DNA of 64,000 nucleotides, from the NCBI GenBank assembly GCA_964036275.1, contig OZ038436.1, positions 14,163,904 to 14,227,903 on the forward strand, written 5' to 3'. Below the pieces are notes generated by a model, which saw nothing but the letters and a program-made list of their open reading frames with translations, had not been told where the DNA came from and ran no database searches. The position numbers and the translations under genes are program-made. This document shows, piece by piece, positions 33,900-45,700 of the stretch (position 1 is its first letter; every line of letters starts with the position of its first letter). Source of the DNA: Litoditis marina. Its lineage: Eukaryota; Nematoda; Chromadorea; Rhabditida; Rhabditidae.

Positions 33900-36800
33900 A
33901 TGTCAGACTCGTCCGTTTTGGGTTTTCCCGCCTATCCAGCGTTTGAAGAAGGGAAACCTCGGTTTCCACAGGCCACTTTTCTCGGCCGATATCTTCATTA
34001 TCTGGATGTTATTGATCCGAGAACACTTCTAGTATCAGATGTGAGTAAGATCATCACCAATACTTGTAGAGAATTGGCTGAACTAGTCACGTACAACGTT
34101 TAACGCAAAATCACGTGAGAAAGGAAGCAGTTTTCTATGGAAAACTTTAATTTTCTTCCATAGAACCCTTAATGAGAGCGACAATTGACTGGAGATTATT
34201 TTTAATATATATATATATATATAGTATAAAACTGTCAGCAATTCAGCATAACTCCACAAGAAATCCGCTTGATATGTCATACAAATAAAAGTGTGTCGAA
34301 CAAAAAATACAGTATCTCTGCACCACCTCGCTTACGCAACGGTTATGAACACTCAGTACATGAACAAAATTTGGATAAAGTCAAAGCAATACGGCTAGAT
34401 GAAATCGACTCCCAGAGACTTTACAATCTATTCCATAACTAGTAGAGAGTATAAAAAGAAAATATGAATGTTGTATTAATTTAAAACTTTTATAATTACC
34501 TAATACCATGTAAAATACGGAATAAGACTTCTTCCAGGAGCTTCCCAATTGATACATCACTAGTAGTATGCGAATATAATTGAGATAAAAATAACTTCTA
34601 GAAACGTCTTCGAGAATGCGTGAGTCTTCTGGACAACCACCGCGAGGGCAAGGTGTCGGCTAGTGACAAGGAGCTATGGCAGGCGCAGAAGATCAAACAG
34701 GCCATTATGCATCCGGATACCGGAGAGAAGGTCCTCGCGCCGTTCCGGATGAGCGGATACGTACCCTTCGGATGGATTACGGTACGTTTATTGATCGGGG
34801 TGGTTGTCTGGTGGAACAGAATAAAAAAGCTCAGCTATGATATAAAATCTGGAAGAAACGAGAATGTGAAGTAGAATTAATACGTTTCCCCTATTTCTAA
34901 GATGTTACGATTTCATTAAAGCAGGGAAACGTGAGCATTTTTAGAAAGTTTGCTGAATTCCCTCATGACGCGCCGCTACTTTCTGATGTGGACGCGCCGC
35001 TACTTTCTGATGTGTTTAAGGCTGAAAGTCTGAAGCCATTCCTAACTGACTTTATTTTCAAACTATTCAATCATCAAGTATTTATTGATGGCGAGCTGAT
35101 GCCACTAGGTCGAACTAATGCCACTAAAGCAAGACACGTGCGATGTTCTAGACTTGCGTTGGATCATTGAGTCTTTCAATAATAATCAGTTTGTTTGCTA
35201 TATGGAAATAATGGGCTTTTTCAGGAGATAATCAAGTGGAGATATTTGAATTGGCTGTTTAGGTCACCGGAATGCTGCTTCCCAACCCTTCGTGGCCTAC
35301 TCTCCTATTCTGGCAATGGATGAATCAGTCACACAACGCATGTGTGAACTATGCCAACAGGAATGCGTCTCAGGTAAGGATGAGTTTCGAGAAAATAATA
35401 TATTCTAGTGAATGACAACATCGTGGGGTGAGGAGATATTGTCTATTTCAATCAATGGACCTGCTAAAATTTCATTCTAATAATGAACTTTTCCAACGGA
35501 ATTCCGTTTACCTATACGTGGATAAAGAATAAACGAGTACACTACCTCGTGGGAATTCTATCCTTATTCGAATGTTCCTATAATGTTTTACTGTATGATT
35601 TCAGCCGCAACCTCTGTCCAAATACATCGGCGCGTATGCCTCCGCTGTGGGTGCAGCTTGCTCCATATCGGCAGGTGACTCATTTATTTATTCTTGTTGA
35701 TTCATCTTGATTTCAAGCGATTGTTGGAAAACCTGTGACTAATATGAACGTTTCGTAACCAAGTAACTAGAAATGGAAAAATTCCAATTCCAATCCTAGT
35801 CATGTTTTGTACTTAACAACGAAAATATTTGGAGACCCTCTGGAAAACAACTTCACGGAGTGTGCAAACCACCCTTCAAAAAAAGCTGCAGTATTTAAAA
35901 CAACTTGTTGTGAATAGATGACTTTATCGAATACACACGAAATACAGTTCTGAAATGATCTTTCATAACAGAGTTTTCCAGGTCTCACGTACATGATCAA
36001 GAAAACATCGACTCTTCCTCCAACAACCAGATTGATTATTCAGGTAAAAATATAACTAAGCTATCTTGAGTACAGAATTATGAATTGATTGTTCTTAGAA
36101 TTAGTTGATTTAGGGCAGTCGCCTGTAAATCCATTTCAACCGATTCGGCTGACTGACGACAGATCAAACCACCCTCCTTCGTAGATGATGAGATTTGAAA
36201 GTATATTTGGCATATGTATTTTAAAATAAAACTACACTTCATTCTGATCTACCGTTGCCCCATAATATCTTATTCAGCGTTTCGTGCCACTCCCGGCGAC
36301 GTCTTTGGCCTCCTCTCTGAACTGCATCTGCATGCGATGGAACGAGCTGAAGACCGGTATCGAAGTCTACGAGAAGGACGGTACCGTAGTTGGAGTATCC
36401 AAGATTGCCGCCAAACAGGTGATTCAAATGTACCGTGGTTAGAGTTATGCTAATGATGAAATAGGTGTTTTCGTGGCAAGTCTGTCGGTAAACCCCTTGA
36501 AGTGTAACTTTCCTTAAGTGAATACTGGAATCTGAATGCTAGACACAGCTGTAGTATCCTGGCATCTGGATCTAATCCTGCTGCTCCTGGTCCACCTCCG
36601 TTTAATGTTCTATTTTTTTTCAGGCGGTGACAGATACAACCCTTGTACGTGCCTTTTTACCCGTGCCTCTACTTCTCGCCCCTCCATGCATCATGCCCTT
36701 CCTAGAGAAGTAAGTGTCTCTACCTATCTACGAATGCTGGATGTGTACCAGAACTACACCTCAGTAGTTTCGGATGACGTTTAAATCGCTGAGAAATGCA

Positions 36801-37494
36801 ACTACATACTATCAACACAGCAGAACAGAGAACTTGTACCACTCCACCTTCTTCTTGTCATATTCTTCCGAGCTGGTAGACTTCTACCGCGTATCTTATC
36901 AGTTTATCCGAAAAATGTTACGGTTCAAACTTTGGACATATTCAGATGTACATTCTTCTGAAGACCTTCGTACTTTGATCTTTGTTCAGATTCAAATGGG
37001 TGCGTAGTACTCCGGTTCGTCATGTGCTGGTCAATGCCGTTGTCTGCACCCTCTCGTTCGCTGTCTCTCTCCCAGTTGCACTTGCGCTGTTCCCTCAGGA
37101 GAGCTCGGTTCGTTTGAAAAAATGTTTTAAAGTTAATTTAAATAAACAGTGAACAGCACACAGTTGGTTAAAATAAAATAGGTTGAAGAGTTCAACTGTA
37201 TCAACTACTGCAACATACTAGATAAACAAAACGGGTTTTAATATTTGGTAGTGAAAAACAGAGATTAAATGAATTCTATGTGACTTCAATAAGCTATCTT
37301 AAAATTCATCATTGCTTTGGGAAATTCATCATTACCAGATGTTTTTGTGTTTCTCACGTGTAGATAACGTAAAACCACGTCAACTTGTGAGTGCAGAACT
37401 TACTCCTGTGTTGCAGATTGCGATCGATCAACTGGAGCCGGAACTTCGAGAAAAAACGAAAGCCCTCGAACTTTTCTACAACAAAGGATTGTAA
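33900..37494 (+). CDS. SFXN5: Sideroflexin, closest to SFXN5
   Basis: Inner mitochondrial membrane carrier of the sideroflexin family; SFXN1 carries serine for one-carbon metabolism and SFXN5 has been linked to citrate, so the cargo here is not settled. Nine exons: 33900-34040, 34602-34781, 35263-35373, 35605-35674, 35982-36043, 36278-36418, 36624-36709, 36990-37107, 37417-37494; 328 residues, typical for the family. Markers: N-terminal [19 protein letters not shown], the family motif HPDTGE (84-89), [21 protein letters not shown] (after 110), [24 protein letters not shown], and the C-terminal FYNKGL. About five membrane helices can be drawn. NYANRNAS, the RFVPxPA block and SKIAA favour SFXN5 over SFXN1-3. 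The start follows a TTTTCAG acceptor by four bases. No odd residues or frame breaks were seen. Confidence 0.92.
34967..35014. repeat. Exact 24-bp tandem duplication in a sideroflexin intron
   Basis: GACGCGCCGCTACTTTCTGA plus TGTG, twice with no mismatch (34967-34990 and 34991-35014). Confidence 0.9.
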
Positions 37495-39541
37495 ATAGGT
37501 GAAAGAATGTGTATATGACGATTGTTTGAACGAGTATAAATGTTTCCATACACTGTGTATTGAAAGTTGTCTTGAATACTGTGAACGTGATAAATATTAT
37601 TTCCTTCTACGTTCTGAAGGACCTTTCTAACTGAAATTCCAGGAAACTATAGCTTAGTAAATATCAAAATAAGTGCTCCATAACTTGTGTAATAAGAAGT
37701 GTTCCATAACAGTTACACTGCACTATGTTTACAAGCTTGGGTGCACTAGAACCTTGTGGTACATAAACAGAACATTCAAATGGTTAATTGGAAATTGAAA
37801 AACAACATGTTACTGAATGTTCTCATGAAAAAAGTCCAGTTTTTAGTCGTGGCTAGATTATTTACAAAGAATAATCTTTTTCATGGGCTTGTAGACATAA
37901 CTTGAAAGTTGTTTATTAGTCGCCCGTGTTGTATTTCTGGTGTATGTATATCTTGAATCCAACCGGATGTATCAGAGGTTTGTCGTTGGAAAACTATTCG
38001 AAATTTTATTTACAATGAACTTTCGTGCACCCTAATTCAACGTCGATACATCGTCACGTAAAAAAGTGCGAAACTCATCAGATTTCGAAACATTGGCTTT
38101 TGTATCTTCACGTTTCACGTGAAAGAGTCCTATACTCTTAGTGTAATTATTTCGAACACGTGACTTCCGTGGTATGTTTTGAGTTCTTGAGACAGTTGGT
38201 GTTCTCCCGCACAGCTGACTGCCCCAAGTGCCTCAGGGCAGACTTACCTGTTACACAATCAGACTGACACTGATTCCGGGTTATGAATCATTATATAATA
38301 ATGTTTCGCAAAAAATTTCTCAGCATGTTTCTCAGAATGTTTTCAGAATGTTTTTGGAATGTTTTCAGAATGTTTGCCATATTGATTCATCTACTAATCA
38401 GTTTCCAAATGTTTTGATGAGTGATACGGTTGGTAGGGAAATTCGCGCCCTCCTGCTTTTTTCGAGACATGATGTTTTATTGCGAAATTGCCACTAGAAA
38501 CTTCGATTGTCATGAATGTTTCGCCCCCAACCAATATACAACTTTTTGACTGAATATATTTCACAAAAATGAAACAAGTCAAGCTGCCGAAGATCTAGAG
38601 AACCAATGATCCATTGTATCTCGAGCCACATCCCTGAAGTTAGTGAATAGTTCTGTGAAATTTGCTGTAGGGGTAAAATGTAAAATAGCTGTACTTTCCG
38701 ATACTTTTCATAGTTCAATCACAACTGCAAGCATAGTAGTTTTGTACTCGTTGATTAGTTGCTAAACGAGTTTTCGATCAGAGTTGTAACTGTACATTTT
38801 CCACTCAATTTCCCCATGATTCAAAAGAGGATTCGGGTCACACGTCATTGTACTATTCATCTTTTGTTCCGTCAAAAAACGTATAAAGCCTGATTCATGC
38901 CGCCTTTGATGGTTCTAGAACATCCTTTTTCCTACTTTCCCATTCATTTTCATATAAGTTCCTGCATATTCATCTCACGTGGTTGTCCTTTTTCAATCGG
39001 CTCGCTTTGAAAAGAGCGGCCTCTTGACCACGGTTAAAATTGTGCGTTTTCGTTCACCCAATAGTTATAACACCTTGTTGTAATTGTTCAACAATTGTTG
39101 ACAGCTACTAGCTGGATTCACGTCAATGCCAAAGTTCGAGTTGGTCTCTGATGAGGTTGTGCGGACCACTTATAGCAATAGGGGGTTAAAAACACAATGG
39201 ACCCAACCGGAAACGAAGATCTAGTCTCAGAGCCATGTTTTTTCAGCTCTCCATCTAGATTTGACTGGATCCCCGTTCACAAACCCAGAATTGGTGAAGT
39301 ATCGAAAGCACAATAACCTTCTTGTACTAGAATTTAGGAAGTTAAATGGTCAATAGCGATAGAATAGTATTTGTTCAGATCAAATTGGTAAAGGCGAGAT
39401 TCTATCGCACACAACGTTTGAAATTTCATTGAAGAACAAATTATAGATTTGGAGTGCACAATTTTTTCTCCAAACTTCTGTGCCACCATTGAGTGAAGTT
39501 TTGATACTCCTTGCAGACGATCAATAATCTACATGACATAG

Positions 39542-39712
39542 GAGTACGTATGCTAGAAGATCCCGGCACCTTCATCCCGTCCTGCGTCTCTCGCTGTGCC
39601 TCACTATTTTTGTCTCTGACATCCCGGCGGGATGTAAGAGCAGAGAAATAGCATTTGTTTGAGGAGACGCAGGATGGGATGAAGGGGCCGGGATATTCTA
39701 GCATACGTACTC
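39542..39712. mobile_element. 171-bp element with ~50-bp terminal inverted repeats
   Basis: It begins GAGTACGTATGCTAGAAGAT and ends with the inverse ATATTCTAGCATACGTACTC. The arms continue through CATCCCGTCCTGCGTCTC on one side and GAGACGCAGGATGGGATG on the other, with few mismatches; the unique centre is about 70 bp. No flanking duplication is evident and no reading frame exists. Confidence 0.8.
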
Positions 39713-41502
39713 TGTTACTCTCACGAGCTCACTCGCATGCCAGATTTTTATATTCACAAAATATAATGTATGTTCAATACTCAATCAATAATGACTTTTG
39801 ATTCAAGACATCCCTATGAGAGCCAATCTTTATACAACAACATTCCTGCGTCTCTCTCCAAGTATGATCTCTACGATTTTTGCACACGACGATTCCAGCT
39901 TACTCAGTCCAACTTACTCTTATTGAAAATAAACTACTCTATTCGTTCATGAAAACTTGATTGTTTGAAAAGTTGCTGTATTTTCTATAAATTTTAATAC
40001 CAAATATGAAAATTTTCACCAAGTTAGTATCATTTGTTCAGAGCAGCTGCGGTTGGTGCACTTTTTTAAACTAAATAACGATGAATACATTATTGCGTTT
40101 TATTCCCTCGCACACAATTTAATTATTAGTTTATGAAAACTCTATTTTGAATAGAACGTTATATGTGGGTCGATCAACATCCTATACCAGAAGTAAATTG
40201 AATAATCACGTGAAGTTGGCTTTCTAATGAGGAATCGTGCACTTAGCCATTGCACGTTTTTGAGTCCTGCGTTTAACATGTCTCACGTGACTGTGCAACT
40301 GACTAACATCCTATGTTTTATGTTCTGTTCGACAGTTTCGCAAGCTAAGAAAATTGAAGACTTTTGTAGGCGATTCGTCTGAAGCTCCACATACGACCAA
40401 AGCACAGTGGGATCAAACTATAAAGTACGAACACAGTATAACGGAATCACTACAGAATCACTAATTTTGCATCATAAAAACATCCTTTGTAAAACTTGAT
40501 TGTTTGGTACACAAAGTTTCACGTTCAGAAGGTTCACCCTTGTTCTGAAATAGTGATCATAATATTGAACAATAAATGATCAGAAACCCTTACGAAACTC
40601 GAGTTGTTTACAATACTTTCCAACATACGCTTTACACTGCTGCTTCTATTCTTATGAAACCGGTTATAAACATAACAAACAAAGTTTGTATAAATAGGCC
40701 AGCATAGAAATAGTACATTGTTGGGAAGTGCACAAACTTACCACTCTAATTAGAATTCGTGGACTGTAATTCAAATCGTGAACTAAGTTGTGCATTGCAA
40801 ATACGAACTAAATCACTACTGTTACTAAATGTACCCAGCATACTCTAAGTAGTTGTAATAAATACGTGCTTGAAACGTGCAGACGTGCCAGAAAGTGTCA
40901 TTGGTGTCCTTCTTTGAACTGTATATTAATGTTTGCTTGAGATTCACCCTGTTGATGCTATGAGTTCTTCTGTTAGTCTGTTTTCAGTCTGTTATTCCCA
41001 CAGTTTTGAATAGAATCATTCTCAAAGTTCAAAAACATAATTTTAAACTCTTTAGAACCTCCCGTTATTTCCTGTTGCGATTGACATGAGTTCTATTGGT
41101 TTCACACAGATTGAGCCAGTTTTCGTGTGACCTTATGATACAGTACCCATTTCGCACCTTTTTACCGTGTTTTGGTTCAATCTGATACCAATGACATCAT
41201 TGTCAGGAGTTTTTATCTGACATGATTCATGACCCCTGACCCGTTTGGCTCTCTGTCTTCTCTGCCACCCTCCTCTGTCCCGTGCTCTTTCTCGTAGATA
41301 TGATATTTCTTTGACAAACGCTCAATAAAGATCATGTTTGTCCTGTTTGATAATGATAATATGTGCCGCCGCCCATTGAACGTTCATTTGCATAATTATC
41401 ATCTCAGTCAACTTTCTCTATTCACTATCTGCGCCACACGCTTTGTCGTCTCTGTCCTCTCTATCTTGTTTCTACCATATCTCTATTGTGTCTCTCTCCC
41501 TT

Positions 41503-41509
41503 TCTCTCC

Positions 41510-41551
<42 letters not shown>

Positions 41552-41580
41552 CTCTCTCTCTCGTTCTATTACTTCTCTCT
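41503..41580. repeat. (CT)n microsatellite
   Basis: A pyrimidine tract of mostly CT dinucleotides with scattered TTT interruptions, just before the tRNA-like segment. Confidence 0.9.
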
Positions 41581-41610
41581 CTACAGTGAGTGCAAAATTT
41601 ATAATCTTCT

Positions 41611-41684
41611 GTCTCCTGCCGGAACCGAACCTGCGAGCAAAAGTTTCGTAGTCAGGGCACTAATCACTGCGCTATTAGAGCACA
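41611..41684 (-). other. Degenerate tRNA-like segment between two (CT)n tracts
   Basis: On the minus strand TAGCGCAGTGATTAGTGC resembles a D arm/A box and GGTTCGGTTCC a T loop/B box at tRNA spacing. The acceptor and T stems contain several mismatches, so I treat it as a tRNA pseudogene or SINE head. Confidence 0.5.
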
Positions 41685-41892
41685 TAGCAGGAAAGCTTCG
41701 GAATCGAAGACATGTGTGCGTACACAGCGAAAAGTGAGATATACAGCACCCTCCCGCATTTCCGTTAGCAACGACTATATATAGTCTCTTTCCCTCTTGT
41801 CATCTTTTCTATTCACTTCTGCTTCATTTTGTTAACATTTGCTCACTGGTCTCGTCGTCTACCTCTTACATGCTCTCTTCTTCTCATCTCTT

Positions 41893-41910
41893 TCTCCCTC
41901 TCTCTCTCTC

Positions 41911-41946
<36 letters not shown>
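41893..41946. repeat. (CT)n microsatellite
   Basis: An almost pure CT run of about 50 bp, about 320 bp downstream of the first tract and on the other side of the tRNA-like segment. Confidence 0.9.
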
Positions 41947-41949
<3 letters not shown>

Positions 41950-42721
41950 TTCTTGTCATTGAAGTTCAGTTACCGTATCCTCGACACTAGCCATTCACGT
42001 AACTCTGCAACGCCCACGCAGAAAGATTGCCAGAAAGTTGCAATATATCCCCAAGTTTTGCATAAAACCTGCTTTTCTGACCAGAGAAGAGAGATCCCCG
42101 CGTGAGAAATTCGTCACGAATCATTCTTCGGACCAGACGACTAACCCCACAATATAACGATAGTAAGTGGAAATTCAAAAAACTATAAATTAATTGATTG
42201 ATGATATACTATACTGAACTAACCTGTTGATATTCCTTTGTGTTGTGGATCGCAACAATGTAAATTGTACAAGAAACGGTACTTAAGTAGATTCGGTGGC
42301 ATTTACTGCTTTGGCCTTCGCCCCCTGTTTTGAAAAACAAACCTCACAGTGAAATTTGAAGCTGGGAAGTTGTACGCAGCACGAAAGTCAAGGTAAGGTT
42401 CCGTATATTCAAAGCGGTTTTATCATTGCCCTGCGCGCAATTTGCCCTTCTCAGAACATGTGTTGGATGTTTTGTTCGGTCGAACCGAAAAGGTCAACTT
42501 TCCGCAGCCAAAACCTATCTGAGGCACCCACTTTGATCTATAAATACGAGAAACTGGTTGTTAATTTCTAATTTCGTATCAGAAATCAGCTCATGTGACC
42601 GAGAAAACCAAAGTAAATAGGCTTTTCGACCCCTCTCGTCTCGCGCGGCGCGAGAAAAAACACGGTCATTGTCTAGAATATTCCGTCCCTCAAACGCACC
42701 CTCAGCTCTGACCAATCGATA

Positions 42722-45700
42722 ATGTTCAGCTCCAGAAAATATGTAAAGAACAGATACAGGGATGAGGTGAGTTCAGATGATATTTGAAAATGTTTTGGTT
42801 CACATGAATTTTCTTCGCACATTGCTATGAGCAAGTTTCTGTAAGGTGGTCTCATATTGAGGTTTCATCTGTTGTTGCTCACTAATTTCACACAAACGGC
42901 AAAATCCAAATCGGAAACGTGAATATTTTGTTCACGTACGTTGTACGTGAAATAACTATATATAACTTTCCTTCAAAACTCGACGATCGGAGTTTTGTGT
43001 GTTTAATGAACGTGCGTTTCGAATCGTTCGTTCACGAAACAATCGTGAGAAGTTTAAATATTTGTAACTTCATTCCCATCGGGTGCAAGGGTTCAGCTGG
43101 GTGTGGCGGCACCCAACGTTTCGCGCGAGACAAACCTTGATCAACAAGTTGTTTGGTCATTCCGTTCAGCGATAGATATACTGCTACGTCATAGTGAAGA
43201 CCATTCTCAGACCACTCTGCAAAACTTCTGAATTCTGCGATTATACACTCTGCAAAACTTCTGAATTCTGCGATTATACATAAGCTAGTTACACTTATGT
43301 CAGTTAGTTATGCTTACAAATGATGTGAATGTTGTTTCAAACATCTGTCTAGACGCGCACATTAGTCACTGCGACTTTCAAAGTTTATAGCTTTAAACTG
43401 GTTCATTTCACTTTCTGCTAATTCGAATTCTCTTAATTTGATGTTACGATCATTCCCACGTTTCGCGTGTTCATCAAAACATTTTTCTGGTTGTATGAAC
43501 CTTTGCGACCTTTTCCCGCAATTTTCACCAGTGAACTTTGACTTTTGAGTACGTATCACAATTCACCTGGAAAACCGACCAAATTCAGTAGACAACATGT
43601 TAAACACGTTGTTTTCGTTCTTTGATTGGGGTTATTTGTCGAAAAGCTCATTGAAGATCTATTCATATCTCGAAAAACTACTATCGGAACCAAACCACTT
43701 TTTCTCAATCCGGCGAATAGGATCTTTGACTGATATGAAAAACGGTAAAAGGGTTGTTGGTCTAAAAAACATCACTCTTATCGGGGTCACACATCGGTAC
43801 AGTACGATCGCGGTCTAAACTTTCATTGAAAACGTGACTAACGAAGTAAACTAAGTAACTTTTTCACGTTTCCCAATACTTCTGCGTGTTCTGTTCACGT
43901 GAATTTTTCTTCTGAAAAACTTTGCAAAACTTTGAAAAATAAGTTCCCTAGAATGACATCCATCAATTACCCTTTAATTATTTTTCAATCTGTTTATTAA
44001 TTGAAATTTCCGCTTCAACTTAAACTTTTAACGTAAAAAGTTTACCTCACTTGACTTTTACGCAGCCTTTGGTTTTGGGGTGGTAAAGGCGACTTTAAAA
44101 ATCGCTTTTATCATATGCACGTTTGCATCTGATAAGACCTCATTACCAATTTTGAAGCTCCTGTTTCATTCCAAGATAAGATTGTCTCTTTTCTAGCTAC
44201 TTACTATACTTTTTCGATCTAGAATCCGAATGAACTGACAAGGTTTGGCCATATGCTTTAAATGATTCACAACTCTATCCTAATTAGGATAGAGTTGTGA
44301 ATCAAAATTGCAAAAGGCGGGACAACGTGCTGTTTCTAAATAGTGCACAATGTTTCATTCGGATATGAAAGTGTGAGATGTTTGCAATCCTGAATTACGA
44401 ATATACTAGAAAAAGCTGAATTCTGTAGTTTCACATTCAGGAAAGAATCACTTTCGATCGCAAGTGTAGTTTGGATCTTGACAATCGGTAGTTTGATCGC
44501 CATAGAGCTGTCTGGCATTGACCTCCAGAGACTACCCAGTGTCTAAAAAACAAACATCATGTAGAACACTTCTCGCCTTTTACAACTTTCTTTCAATTCG
44601 TGTATCCAACTTGGTATGATTTTTTCGCCTGAACAGTCGTTTCACGACTATTTCAACAAAGTACTTTAATATCAACATTTGAACGCGGAAATACCCATTT
44701 TCCCGTATCTTCCAATACTGCCTCCACGTATCTAGGCATAATATGCAAACAAAGAATATTTTTCTTTTAACTTTGGCGATTCATCTGCATCCTTTTAATT
44801 TTTAATCATCTCAACTTTGCATTTCATAACGGTCTACCACATAAAAGAACTCGCTTCTTTACACTGATTTTTATGAATATTTTTAATAAAATGTATGCTT
44901 TGCTTTTAAATTTATAGCAAGGCACTGATTTTTATAAGTAACACAAATATTTGTGGTCTCAGCTTCTAGTGACTGTATTCCCGTGCCAATGTCTATCACG
45001 TCACGTGCCATCAAATGTTTCAAAAGTCTGTAAAAGGGCCTTCGTTCCGAAAGTTATACGTTGTTCTAGAACTGATAAATAATGTTATGGTTCCAATTTC
45101 TGAGTTCTCATTTCACAATTCAGATGCCATCCGTCTCGATCCACGTGTTATCGTTGGGGCTGTGTCTGTCCTCCGGATTCCAACAGGGCTACATCGCCTC
45201 CGTACTCAATCAACCCTATCTACAAATAGAGAAATTCATCAACCAATCATGGACAGAAAGGACCGGAGTCCCCATGCAGAGTCAGACATTGGTGAGTTGC
45301 TCTCACACGTCATCGCGTCACGTTGTTTACGTGAACTTCTGTTGTCTTTGTGTTGGTAGTGTTGTTTACGCTCATCTGTTTTGCTCTACATATTAGTGAA
45401 CGCTCTTCACATTAGGAAAGCTTCGGTTTTTTCGAGAAAAACGTTACAATGGTATAGAAACGAAATTGAAAAAGAAACAGAAATATTTGGTATATTTCGG
45501 TAATTGAATGAATCGATTCCAGAATCTCATCTGGTCGCTTCTGAATGTCACTTTTCCTATTGCCACTATATTCGGTAAGATTTATTTGAACTGGTACCGT
45601 AACGTTTTTTTGTCTTTTTCTCGTGATTTTCCTTTACTCCACCATAGCAGCTCAAGTATTACTGTAGAAGAGTGATCAGAGATGTCGCAACATTTTTCCT

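Larger units (their letters stand above)
37495..42721. other. Gene-poor region upstream of the MFS transporter
   Basis: 5.2 kb with no recognisable exon. It contains iterated CAGAATGTTTT units near 38325-38380, one long-TIR element (39542-39712), a GTAGTTTGATC-related segment (40360-40430), two long (CT)n tracts and a tRNA-like segment between them. The rest is AT-rich and featureless to me. Confidence 0.5.

Noticed and set aside
40360..40430. Full copy of the GTAGTTTGATC foldback
   Set aside because: Only one end (GATCAAACTAT) and the shared ACATACGACCAAA block are present; the second inverted end is not recognisable, so it is only mentioned with the spacer.
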